A stretch of 30,034 bases of DNA from Spirochaetaceae bacterium (GTDB lineage Bacteria > Spirochaetota > Spirochaetia > SZUA-6 > Bin103), in NCBI GenBank assembly GCA_028818385.1, contig JAPPNY010000125.1, forward strand, positions 1 through 30,034. The letters are read 5' to 3'. The notes under the pieces were generated by a model. It was not told where the DNA came from and did not search any database. It saw nothing but the letters and a program-made list of their open reading frames with translations. Position numbers and translations under genes: made by a program. Below, one piece after another: positions 22,651 through 30,034 of this stretch. Each line of letters begins with the position of its first letter. Position 1 is the first letter of the stretch.

Positions 22651-23586
22651 CCCGGTCTCCCTTTCGCGGCGGTAGATCCCGAGCAGCTCCTCCGCGGACG
22701 GCAGCCGGTAGTCCAGGCGCTCCGCGGTGGCCGCCGCCGACATGCTGGTGTCGTGCGGGACCTGCGCTCCGGCCATCCCCACCCAGCTCGGCGGCCCGGT
22801 CGAGATCAGGCCGGCGTCCAGCTCGAACACCTCGGCGGCGGTCCGGATCGCCTCCATGCGGGAGAGGCTGGCCGCGGAGCAGCAGTGGAAGATCCCGCGC
22901 GCGTCCCGTTCGATGATGCGCATCATCATGCGGGCGCTCTCGCTGGCTAGGCTGAGGGTGGCGTGCATGTTGATCTCGCCATGCCACATGACGAAGGGCC
23001 GGCCGCGGCCGGCGGTCTCCAGGAGGGCGCCGATCAGGCTGCCGTAGCCGACGTTCTGGGTCTGCGGCTCCTCGGGGCGCGCCCAGTGCACGCCGTTCAC
23101 GCCGGAGATGCGCGCGACCGCGCCGTTGTCGGCCGCCTCCAGCACCACCGTCTCGCCCACCACCTTGAGCAGGCCGTACAGGTTGACGGGATTGGGAGGC
23201 GTCGCCTCGTCCGCGCCGCTCTGCGTGCCGTCGAACACCCAGTCGGACGAGATCAGGATCATCTTGGCGCCGACCTCGTTGGCGGCCCGGGTCAGATGGC
23301 GTGTCGAGTCGACGTAGGCGCGCCACGCCAGGGCGCGGTCGCGATACATCTGGTCGAAGCCCTTGAGGATCGCCGAGTGGATGATGGCGTCGGGCCGGAA
23401 GGCGCGGACGCTTTCCAGCACCTGGGCGCCGTCGGTCATGTCGACGCGGCCGTGCTCGTAGGGGACCGGCCCCTCCGGCTGCCAGCGGTACACGGTGGTG
23501 AACACGTCCGCGCCGTGCTCCTCGGCGGCGACCTTGACGATGTTGCTGCCGACGAATCCGGTGCCACCGGTCACGAATATCTTCAC
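22633..23586 (-). CDS. NAD(P)-dependent epimerase/reductase, RmlD-like extended SDR
   Basis: This 317-residue sugar-nucleotide-type short-chain dehydrogenase/reductase has a Rossmann start KIFVTGGTGFVGSNIV (GxxGxxG at residues 7-13). ILISSDWVFDGTQ is characteristic of the RmlD group, and Y137-x-x-x-K141 (YGLLK) is the catalytic pair. HSAILKGFDQMYRDRALAWR places the cofactor-proximal loop. The start is GTG 23586 behind GGGAGGT. It lies 43 nt downstream of the Gfo/Idh/MocA gene on the same strand, suggesting that both act on the same sugar or sugar acid. It is a general RmlD-like protein rather than a proven rhamnose enzyme; no other rhamnose pathway gene is present. Confidence 0.83.
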   Translation of the reverse strand: MKIFVTGGTGFVGSNIVKVAAEEHGADVFTTVYRWQPEGPVPYEHGRVDMTDGAQVLESVRAFRPDAIIHSAILKGFDQMYRDRALAWRAYVDSTRHLTRAANEVGAKMILISSDWVFDGTQSGADEATPPNPVNLYGLLKVVGETVVLEAADNGAVARISGVNGVHWARPEEPQTQNVGYGSLIGALLETAGRGRPFVMWHGEINMHATLSLASESARMMMRIIERDARGIFHCCSAASLSRMEAIRTAAEVFELDAGLISTGPPSWVGMAGAQVPHDTSMSAAATAERLDYRLPSAEELLGIYRRERETGALSAP

Positions 23587-23629
23587 CGCGTTCCCACCTC
23601 CCTCAGCGAGTGGGCATTCTACGTCGCCG

Positions 23630-24835
23630 TCAATCGAGGGTCAGCCGGCAGTCCACCCATCCGCCACCGGCGGCGGAGGAAGCGAGCGCGGCCTCCACGA
23701 AGGCGAGCCCGCGCGCGCCGTCCGCGACCGTCGGAAAGTGCAGCGCCAGCGGATCGGGTGCGCCCCCGGAGCGGCGGGAGGCGATCACTTCGGCGGCGTC
23801 CGCGTAAATGTTGGCGAAAGCCTCGTGGAACCCCTCCGGGTGCCCCTTGCCGACACGGCTGCCGCGGGCGGACAGCGGCAGGGTGCCCGGACCGTTGCGG
23901 GTCCGCACCTGCGCGGGCCCGGCGAGCGGCAGGAAGCGCAGCTCGTTGGCCCGGTCCTGGTGCCACTCGACGGTGCCGGCGGCGCCGGAGATCCGGAACC
24001 CCAGGCTGCTCTCCATGCCGGCGGCCGCCTGCGTCGCCCACAGGCAGCCGCGCGCGCCGCCCGCGAACCGCAACAGCACGCCGGCGTAGTCGTGCACCGT
24101 GCGCCCCGGCACGACCGCGCCGACGTCAGCCGCCACCGCCTCCAGCTCAACGCCGGCGACGTAGCAGACCAGGTGATGGGCGTGGGTGCCGATGTCGCCC
24201 AGGATCAGTGACGGCCCGCTCCGCGCCGGATCGAAGCGCCACCGCGCGGGCGAGTCGGGCTCGACCGCGTTTCCGCCCTGCACGTACTCGACCTGCACCA
24301 GCCGGATCGCGCCGAGCTGGCCGGCCGCGACCATGGCCCTCGCCTGCCGCACCATCGGGTAGCCGGTGTAGTTGTGGGTGAGGGCGAAGACCCTGCGGCA
24401 GGCCCGTACCGCCCGCACCACCGCCAGGGCGTCGTCGAGCGAGTTGGCCAGGGGCTTGTCGCAGATGACGTCGAAGCCGCGCTCCAGCGCGGCGACGCTG
24501 TACTCCCGGTGCGTCTCGTTCGGGGTCATGATCGCGACCACGTCGGCGCCGTCGGCGCGGGCGGCCTCACGGTCGATCAGCTCCGCACCGGAGCCGTAGG
24601 CGCGCTCGGCCGGCACGCCGATCCGCCGGGCCGCGGCACGCCCGCGCTCCGCGTCCGACGACAGGGCGGCGGCGACGATCCGGTAGCGGTCGTCGAGCCG
24701 CGATGCCGCGCGATGCATCTCGCCGATGAAGGAGCCGGGCCCGCCGCCGATCACGGCCAGCCGCAAGCGGCGCCCCAGGGCCTCCACGACCGGATTGGTG
24801 TCGACGATTCGCGACTCAGCTATTCCCATTGCCAC
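23630..24835 (-). CDS. Gfo/Idh/MocA-family oxidoreductase
   Basis: This is a 401-residue NAD(P)-dependent sugar or cyclitol dehydrogenase. The Rossmann motif is RLAVIGGGPGSFIGEMHRAA (residues 24-43). The family motif usually written E-K-P is Asp126-Lys127-Pro128 here (VICDKPLA), with the substrate-side THNYTGYP and a GDIGTHAHHLV helix carrying candidate catalytic residues. An N-terminal ~20-residue extension precedes the nucleotide fold. The start may be GTG 24835 or ATG 24829; neither has a strong SD. It is divergent from another Gfo/Idh/MocA gene at 24899 (63-nt gap that must hold both promoters) and leads a minus-strand unit with the RmlD-like gene and the AAA/nuclease gene. Confidence 0.88.
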   Translation of the reverse strand: MAMGIAESRIVDTNPVVEALGRRLRLAVIGGGPGSFIGEMHRAASRLDDRYRIVAAALSSDAERGRAAARRIGVPAERAYGSGAELIDREAARADGADVVAIMTPNETHREYSVAALERGFDVICDKPLANSLDDALAVVRAVRACRRVFALTHNYTGYPMVRQARAMVAAGQLGAIRLVQVEYVQGGNAVEPDSPARWRFDPARSGPSLILGDIGTHAHHLVCYVAGVELEAVAADVGAVVPGRTVHDYAGVLLRFAGGARGCLWATQAAAGMESSLGFRISGAAGTVEWHQDRANELRFLPLAGPAQVRTRNGPGTLPLSARGSRVGKGHPEGFHEAFANIYADAAEVIASRRSGGAPDPLALHFPTVADGARGLAFVEAALASSAAGGGWVDCRLTLD

Positions 24836-24898
24836 ATCGTGCCCGCCCGGTCATCGTAACCGTCGAGCCGGAGGCTGTCCGGCGGAGGGGAGGCACGA

Positions 24899-25945
24899 AT
24901 GGCAGACGCTGTCAGGTTCGCGATCGTCGGCCTGGGCATGGGCCGCGGGCGGGCAGACCGATGCATGGAGACCGAGGAGGCAGAGCTGGTCGCGATCTGC
25001 GACCTGTCCGAAGAGCGCGGCACCGCCGCGTCCGGGGAGCTGGGCGTGCCGTGGGTGCAGAGCTACGACGAGCTGCTGGCCCGCGACGACGTGGACGTGA
25101 TCGGACTGTGGACGCCGAGCGGCACGCACGGGGCGATGGCGGTACAGGCGCTGCAGGCCGGCAAGCATGTGTGCATGACCAAGCCGATGGACATCACCGC
25201 CGCCGCCTGCGACCGCGCCATCCACGAGGCCGAAAGCCGAGGGCTGCTGCTGGGGATCGACTTCCAGGAGCGCTACCTGCCCGCGAACCACCGGGTCAAG
25301 AGCGCGGTCGAATCGGGCGCCGTCGGCCGGCTGCTGCGGGCGGACCTGCGCATGCACTGGTTCCGCGGGCAGGCCTACTACGACGCCGGCATGCCGCAGG
25401 CGTGGCGCAGCCGCCTGGACACCGAGGGGGGCTCACTCGCCAACCAGGCCGTCCATTTCGTGGACCTGCTGCTCTGGTGGGCCGGCACCCCCGAACGGGT
25501 GGTGGGCTGCCGCGGCACCTACGGCCACGACATCGAGACCGAGGACGGCACCACCGCCGTCGTCCAGTTCCGGGAAGGGGCGGTGGGGTCGATCGTCACC
25601 ACCACCTGCGCGGTCCCGAACCGCGGGCACGAGGTCACCCTGAGCGGCACGTGGGGCACCCTCACCTGGGAGAACGCCGAGGAGATGACGCTCGACCACG
25701 TACCGGAAGGAGCCCGCTCGGCCGCCGACGCGTTCCGGGTCGAGGGCGCGCCGGAGGTGGTCGCCGGCGACCTCGGCTCCTACGCGATCCCGCCCGATCT
25801 GCCGGACAACATCTTCGCGGACATGGTGGGCGCCATCCGCACCGGCTCGGCGCTGCAGTGCGACGGTCGCGAGGCGCGCCGCTCGGTGGCGCTGTTCGAC
25901 GCCGTGTACCGCTCCTCCGACAGCGGCTCCTGGGTCGAGGTGTGA
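24899..25945 (+). CDS. Gfo/Idh/MocA-family oxidoreductase
   Basis: This 348-residue NAD(P)-dependent dehydrogenase starts at ATG 24899 behind GGAGGGGAGG. The dinucleotide-binding loop is FAIVGLGMGRGRA (residues 7-19). The E-K-P-like motif is Thr94-Lys95-Pro96 (MTKPMDI), and the conserved helix GGSLANQAVHFVDLLLWWAG carries the usual catalytic-histidine position. EVTLSGTWGTLTWEN forms part of the C-terminal beta-sheet. It overlaps the sulfatase gene by 4 nt (GTGA), so the two are coupled and probably act on one substrate, for example a sulfated sugar that is desulfated and oxidised. It differs clearly from the divergent neighbour, so the pair is not a recent duplication. Confidence 0.9.
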   Translation: MADAVRFAIVGLGMGRGRADRCMETEEAELVAICDLSEERGTAASGELGVPWVQSYDELLARDDVDVIGLWTPSGTHGAMAVQALQAGKHVCMTKPMDITAAACDRAIHEAESRGLLLGIDFQERYLPANHRVKSAVESGAVGRLLRADLRMHWFRGQAYYDAGMPQAWRSRLDTEGGSLANQAVHFVDLLLWWAGTPERVVGCRGTYGHDIETEDGTTAVVQFREGAVGSIVTTTCAVPNRGHEVTLSGTWGTLTWENAEEMTLDHVPEGARSAADAFRVEGAPEVVAGDLGSYAIPPDLPDNIFADMVGAIRTGSALQCDGREARRSVALFDAVYRSSDSGSWVEV

Positions 25946-27267
25946 CCGCGTCCGAGCCTACCCGGACGCCCAACATCCTCTACATCCTCGCCGACGACCT
26001 GGGATGGGGGGACGTGGGCTACCACGGCTCGGAGATCCGCACGCCCAACCTCGACCGGCTGGCGCGGGACGGCGTCGAGCTCGACCAGCATTACGTCTGC
26101 CCGATGTGCACGCCCACACGCGCGTCCCTGTTGACCGGGCGGCACCCCGGCCGCTTCGGGAGGCACGCCACCGTGCCGTCGAATCCGCCGGTGCTCCCGG
26201 ACGGCTACGAGACGCTGGCGACCGCGCTGCGAAACGCCGGTTACGCCACCGGGCTGTTCGGCAAGTGGCACCTGGGCTCGGACCCGCGCTTCGGTCCGAA
26301 CCGATACGGGTTCGACTACGCGTACGGGAGCCTCGCCGGCGGGGTGGATCCCTACAGCCACCGCTACAAGGAAGGCGAGTACTCCTGGACCTGGCACCGC
26401 AACGGCGAGCTGATCGAGGCGCGTGGACACGTGACCGACCTGATCGTGGACGAGGCACTGCAGTGGATGGAGGCGCGGGAGCAGCCGTGGTTCTGTTATG
26501 TCCCTTTCACCGCCGTGCATGTGCCGGTCAAGGCGCCCGAGCACTGGATCGACGCCTACCATGACCGGGTCTACGACGCCGATCCCGCCCGTGACCGCTC
26601 GTTCAAGATGTACGCCGCATACCTGAGTCACATGGACCATGCGATCGGGCGCATGATCGAGTCGCTGCACCGGACGCTGCAGATTGACGACACGATCGTG
26701 GTGTTCGCATCCGACAACGGCGCGATCCCCGACTGCCCGCTGCACGGCACCGACCTCTATCCCGGCCGGCAGGAGGAGATGCCGCGACTGGGATGCAATC
26801 TGCCGCTGCGCGGGCAGAAGGCACAGCTCTATGAGGGCGGGATCCGCACGCCCGCGGTGATCAGCTGGCCGGGAACGCTGCAGCCGGCCACGGTGTCGCG
26901 GCCGATCCAGGTCGTCGACTGGATGCCGACCTTCGCCAATCTGGTCGGCGCAGCCACCGCCGGGGATCCGTGCTGGGACGGGCGCGACGTCTGGCCGCTG
27001 ATCACCGGCGAGGCGGCCGAGCTGGACCGCACCCTGTTCTGGAACTTCCGCGGAAGCGAGTTCGGCGCACGCATCGGCGACCTGAAGCTCTGCACCGACG
27101 GCGAAGGGCGGCCGGAGAGGACCGAGTTGTTCGACCTCGCCGCCGACCCGGGTGAGCGGCGCAACCTCTTCGCGGAGTCGCCCGGTCTGGCGGCGGACCT
27201 GCTGGACCTGATCCGGCAGGAGCGCGAGCTCGACGACTCCTCGAAGCGGCCCGACGCTCCGCCGTAG
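25942..27267 (+). CDS. Type I (formylglycine-dependent) sulfatase
   Basis: This 441-residue sulfatase hydrolyses sulfate esters. The active-site motif is C56-T-P-T-R60 in CPMCTPTRASLLTGRHPG; Cys56 must be oxidised to formylglycine by a maturase that is not in this window. Metal and sulfate ligands are visible: NILYILADDLGWGD at the N-terminus, TGLFGKWHLG, VVFASDNG and LRGQKAQLYEGGIRTP. There is no signal peptide, so it appears cytoplasmic, unlike many polysaccharide sulfatases; it may act on small imported sulfated sugars. The start is GTG 25942, overlapping the previous stop; an in-frame reading from 24829 is a shadow. It carries only the N-domain and a short C-domain. Confidence 0.93.
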   Translation: MTASEPTRTPNILYILADDLGWGDVGYHGSEIRTPNLDRLARDGVELDQHYVCPMCTPTRASLLTGRHPGRFGRHATVPSNPPVLPDGYETLATALRNAGYATGLFGKWHLGSDPRFGPNRYGFDYAYGSLAGGVDPYSHRYKEGEYSWTWHRNGELIEARGHVTDLIVDEALQWMEAREQPWFCYVPFTAVHVPVKAPEHWIDAYHDRVYDADPARDRSFKMYAAYLSHMDHAIGRMIESLHRTLQIDDTIVVFASDNGAIPDCPLHGTDLYPGRQEEMPRLGCNLPLRGQKAQLYEGGIRTPAVISWPGTLQPATVSRPIQVVDWMPTFANLVGAATAGDPCWDGRDVWPLITGEAAELDRTLFWNFRGSEFGARIGDLKLCTDGEGRPERTELFDLAADPGERRNLFAESPGLAADLLDLIRQERELDDSSKRPDAPP

Positions 27268-27313
27268 CTCGACTGCCGAGGCCGACGGGCTGAAGGGGTG
27301 CCTCCGTCCGGGT

Positions 27314-27335
27314 CACCGCGTCCTCAGACGCGGTG
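27314..27335. terminator. Hairpin shared by convergent sulfatase and dioxygenase genes
   Basis: CACCGCGTC (27314-27322) and GACGCGGTG (27327-27335) form a perfect 9-bp stem with a CTCA loop. It overlaps the last codons and stop of the minus-strand dioxygenase. No T-run follows on either strand, so termination efficiency is uncertain. Confidence 0.45.
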
Positions 27336-28211
27336 GTGCTTCTGCGGTGGGGCCGCGAGCGCTGCGATCCAGCGGCCGCACCACTCGTCGTAGTCGTCCT
27401 GTACCGAGGCGGGATCGCTCCGGCTCTGCACCACCACCTCCGGGAAGTCCGGGCGGCCGGTGGGCGTGCCGGTCTTCTGGAAGCGCAGGTCGATGCTCCA
27501 GCGCACCCGATCACTGCGGTTCTGATGGCCGTGGTGCGGGGTGTAGGCGCTCATCATCAGCAGGTCGCCGCGGCGCATGACGCAGTCGTACGGCTCCACG
27601 TCCGGCATCAGGGAGGGCTTGATGTGGGTGCCTCCCTCCCGCTCGTGCTCAAGCAGGCCGAGCCCGGTGACCCCGGGAAGCACCTGCAGGCAGCCGTTGG
27701 TCGTGTCCACGTCGACCAGTGGAATCCATACCGTCAGGATCTGCGAAGCGTCCGCCTCCTCGCGGGTGACGCCCTGGTCCTGGTGCCACGGGACCTGCAT
27801 CGGCTGGCGCTCGCCCCGCCTCGGCGTGTAGGGGCGAAGATGCTGGATGGGGCTCAGGGTGATCTCCGGCCCGACGATGCTCTCCACCGGCGCCAGCAGG
27901 TTGGGGTTGAAGCAGAACGCGAACATCTCCGGGAGGCGCGCCTCCATGATGTCCAGCTCCCGCTTGTGAACCGTCGCCTCGCTGTCGGAGAGTTGCTCCT
28001 CGATGCGCGCGAGGCGGGTGGTGAATCCCTCGCCCTCGGCGGCGGAGGAGATCAGCCCTTCCGCCAGGTGACGGCGCGCGATGGCGTCGACGAGCCGCTC
28101 GTACGCCGCCTCGACCGGCGCGAAGTCGGCGTCGCCGAGCACGTCCTCGACGATCAGGAACCCCTGGTCGGCGTATCGGTTTAGCTCGTCCCGGCTGAGG
28201 GAGCGCGGCAT
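27324..28211 (-). CDS. Phytanoyl-CoA dioxygenase (PhyH)-like Fe(II)/2-oxoglutarate oxygenase
   Basis: This 295-residue oxygenase has the PhyH core throughout: LNRYADQGFLIVEDVL at the N-terminus, then H143-x-D145 in MQVPWHQDQGVT, LTVWIPLVDVDTTNGCLQVL, the distal His in TPHHGHQNRSD (His227 by the family pattern) and Arg in DRVRWSIDLRFQ for 2-oxoglutarate. It is only distantly related to the PhyH-like protein at 19752, lacking its long C-terminal extension. ATG 28211 (minus) has a weak SD. The gene is convergent with the sulfatase and stands alone on its strand. The substrate is unknown; such enzymes are abundant in genomes with sulfatase and Gfo/Idh/MocA clusters. Confidence 0.88.
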   Translation of the reverse strand: MPRSLSRDELNRYADQGFLIVEDVLGDADFAPVEAAYERLVDAIARRHLAEGLISSAAEGEGFTTRLARIEEQLSDSEATVHKRELDIMEARLPEMFAFCFNPNLLAPVESIVGPEITLSPIQHLRPYTPRRGERQPMQVPWHQDQGVTREEADASQILTVWIPLVDVDTTNGCLQVLPGVTGLGLLEHEREGGTHIKPSLMPDVEPYDCVMRRGDLLMMSAYTPHHGHQNRSDRVRWSIDLRFQKTGTPTGRPDFPEVVVQSRSDPASVQDDYDEWCGRWIAALAAPPQKHHRV

Positions 28212-28303
28212 CGCCCCATGGTATCGGCATGATGGCGCACCGGCTACCGCCGACGCATTGAAGCGGCGCCGCCGTTGAACACGCTCATTGGCTATAGTGG
28301 GAG

Positions 28304-28807
28304 GTGCTGGTGGCAGAGCCGGTGGTGCTGAGGGACGAGGACGTCGGCCGGATCGGGGAGTACGTCAAGCCGTGGCTCCGGGAGTTGGTGGACCGGATGG
28401 CGCCGCGGGTGGAGCCCGCAGGCGCGGACACCGCGCTCATGGAGCGCATGGTGCGGGTCGAGGAAGAGCTCAAGGCGCAGCGGGAGCTGATGGACGAGCG
28501 CTTCGGGTTCATGGAGCAGCGCTTCGATGCGGTCGACAGACGGTTCGAGGACCTGATACGGCACACCGACAAGCGCTTCGAGACGGTCGACAAGCGCTTC
28601 GAAGACCTGATCGCGCATCTCGACAAGCGCTTCGACGCGGTCGACAGGCGCTTCGAAGCAAGTGACAAACGGTTCGAGGACCTGATCGCACACACCGACA
28701 AGCGGTTCGAGACGGTGGACAAGCGCTTCAACACGCTCACGTGGATGATCGGCGTCGGCTTCGTGGTCGTCACCTCGCTGACGACGGTGTTCGCCCTGCT
28801 CGCGTAG
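28304..28807 (+). CDS. Coiled-coil protein with C-terminal membrane anchor (Bdr-like/DUF1640-like)
   Basis: This is a 167-residue protein. GTG 28304 and GTG 28310 are both possible starts; GGGAGG at 28299-28304 favours 28310 with short spacing. A TATAGT box at 28293-28298 lies directly upstream without a good -35. Residues ~60-145 form a long coiled coil built of RF-containing units (QRFDAVDR, RFEDLIRHTDK, RFETVDK). The distances between successive RF pairs are 7, 7, 11, 7, 11, 7, 7, 11 and 7, a heptad/hendecad mix. The last ~22 residues (WMIGVGFVVVTSLTTVFALL) form one transmembrane helix. This layout resembles Borrelia Bdr proteins and DUF1640-type coiled coils, whose function is unclear. 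It stands alone between two minus-strand genes. Confidence 0.75.
   Translation: MLVAEPVVLRDEDVGRIGEYVKPWLRELVDRMAPRVEPAGADTALMERMVRVEEELKAQRELMDERFGFMEQRFDAVDRRFEDLIRHTDKRFETVDKRFEDLIAHLDKRFDAVDRRFEASDKRFEDLIAHTDKRFETVDKRFNTLTWMIGVGFVVVTSLTTVFALLA
28493..28736 (+). repeat. Intragenic coding repeats of the RF heptad/hendecad units
   Basis: Near-identical units based on GACAAGCGCTTCGA recur at least five times within this stretch, with variants such as GACAGGCGCTTCGA and GACAAGCGGTTCGA. This type of repeat can expand or contract by slippage or recombination. Confidence 0.75.
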
Positions 28808-28843
28808 CGCTCCGGCGGGGCTCTGACGGCCACAATACCCTCG

Positions 28844-29986
28844 TCACTCGTAGATGCTCCCCATCTGCCACGCGTCGAGGGAGCGGAGCACCGCCTCGCT
28901 GCCGCAGGCGCGCAGCGACACGCCGGCCGAGTCCTCGCGTCCTGGATAGACGCGCAGCGCCACGCACTGGCGGCCGTTTGCGAACACCTCCACCACGCTG
29001 CGGTCGACGAAGATGCGGAGCTCCAGAAGCTCGTCCGGACCGACGTAGACCGGCGCGGTTTCCGGCGCCCGCGACAACACGTCCGGCGACTCGGACGAGC
29101 GCGCGTTGTCCAGGGTGATCAGGCTGTCCGTGGCGGCGAGGTTCTTGTCCCGGTCGCCTCCGGAGTACCGCTCGCGGTTCCGGAAGCCTCGCCGCCGGTA
29201 GAAGCTGATGCGGGTGTGCTCCTCGCGCCGAGGGGAGCGCAGCACGTCGATCTCCACGGTGGGCGCGTCCTGCGGGTCGATCACCGCGGCGATCTCCAGT
29301 GACGTGCCGCTCACCTCCTCCAGCACCACGTCCCGGTTCGCCGGCAGCGTCGTCGGCCCTACCCGGGCGTGCCGGCCGCGCAGGGAGGCGATGTCGCCGG
29401 CCGGCTCCATTTCGATCTCGTCGTGCTCGGCCAGCGTGAGACGCCGCGGCAGGCTCATGACCTGGTCCCAGCCGCGCGTGGGCTTGGCGGGGTTCATGTT
29501 GAAGACGACGACGAGGCCGTCGCCGTCCGGCGTGGCCGACGGCGCGTGCACGCCGCCTGGCTGCGCGGAGCCGAAGTTGAAGCGGCCGCCCGCCGTCACC
29601 GCCAGCTTGTCGCGCTCGGTGTCGTAGTCGCCCATCAGGTATTTGCCGCCGCTCATGTGGCTGAAGTAGAGCAGCATGTGGCGCCGCTCGGGGCCGGAGC
29701 CGATCGGCCAGAAGTAGGGGCAGGCACCGTCGTCGCCGACCAGGGAGAAGCGGTCGTCCTCGTCGAAGGGGTGCAGGTACTCCCAGTTCACCAGGTCGTC
29801 GGAACGGAACAGGAAGTCGGCGCGGCTCACCTTGCCGGCCGGCGGATGGGGCAGGGTGCCGCCGCTCAGCGAGTAGTAGCGGCCGCCTTGCTTCCAGATG
29901 CACGGGTCGAAGACGCGGTAGGGAAGCGGCGAGCCGTCCGGGCTCTCCATGGGAATGACCGGCTTGCCGGTGAGCTTCTCCCCGGA
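28844..29986 (-). pseudogene. GH32-like protein lacking its N-terminal portion
   Basis: From ATG 29950 the product is 368 residues. The frame is open to 29986, where TAA (29989-29987) cuts it off just before GEKLTGKPVIP, a stretch that in complete relatives lies well inside the propeller. About 100 or more N-terminal residues, including the WMNDPNG-type nucleophile motif, are therefore missing. What remains is clearly GH32: VFDPCIW with Asp15 in the RDP position, CPYFWPIG where the EC motif would be (with Ala76 instead of Glu before Cys), and the C-terminal sandwich LRIFVDRSVVEVFANGRQC. Without the nucleophile and with no Glu in the EC position, fructosidase-type activity is unlikely. The start at 29950 has no good SD. 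It may be a decayed gene or cut by a rearrangement just outside the window. Confidence 0.7.
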
Positions 29987-30034
29987 TTATTCGCGCTCCA
30001 GCCCGAGAGTTGGCTGAATTGAGGATTCGAGGCG

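Noticed and set aside
21044..23326. Long in-frame upstream extension of the AAA/nuclease gene
   Set aside because: The extra N-terminal ~240 residues are antiphase reading of the RmlD-like gene; ATG 22597 has a good SD and begins at the conserved domain start.
28275..28298. TTGAAC/TATAGT as a promoter pair before the coiled-coil gene
   Set aside because: The 12-nt spacing is too short for a standard promoter; only the TATAGT box is noted with the gene.

Overview
The window is GC-rich, densely packed chromosomal DNA from a diderm bacterium. Periplasmic binding proteins carry cleavable signal peptides without a lipobox. Two features hint at the Spirochaetota: the binding-protein leader that runs FATG then EEE, and a Borrelia Bdr-like coiled-coil/membrane protein. 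There is no rRNA or tRNA gene to confirm this, so the phylum is an inference; an uncultured high-GC environmental spirochaete is my best guess. I saw no RNA gene, CRISPR array or complete insertion sequence.

Layout. (1) 1-3092 is an accessory, scarred region: two 23-bp repeat units, the terminal fragment of an IS3-family element, a hypothetical gene that may have lost its 5' end to that element, and a large exported multidomain protein (CsgG/FlgO-like + MBG/YDG-like + PPC-like) broken by a frameshift near 2445. (2) 3093-3833 holds no convincing gene. (3) 3834-11709 is an oligopeptide-type ABC importer split into two convergent transcription units: binding protein plus two ATPases on +, and two permeases plus a beta-propeller glycosidase-like protein on -. 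(4) 11862-12574 is a Phd/PIN-type toxin-antitoxin pair. (5) 12660-16668 is a sugar (family 1) ABC importer without its own ATPase, ending in a membrane-anchored Ig-like (Big_1-like) protein. (6) 16713-18734 is a frameshifted RHH/UPF0175-type antitoxin gene running directly into a complete DarT/DarG DNA ADP-ribosylation module; the block is flanked by a duplicated 59-nt piece of the Big_1-like gene's 3' end. (7) 18970-29986 is a catabolic region: two phytanoyl-CoA dioxygenase-like enzymes, two Gfo/Idh/MocA oxidoreductases, an RmlD-like epimerase/reductase, a type I sulfatase and a 5'-truncated GH32-like protein, interrupted by an AAA+/PD-(D/E)XK defence-like gene and the Bdr-like gene.

How the genes could work together. 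The importers, sulfatase, sugar oxidoreductases and glycosidase-like proteins suggest use of sulfated or modified carbohydrates. Genome-defence or addiction genes (PIN pair, DarTG, AAA/nuclease) are interspersed at the ends of metabolic operons. The most interesting point is that two of these accessory blocks (DarTG and the AAA/nuclease gene) are bordered by copies of the 3' end of the neighbouring metabolic gene, which may record how they were acquired. Two frameshifts (near 2445 and 16856) are supported by domain continuity but could be assembly errors.
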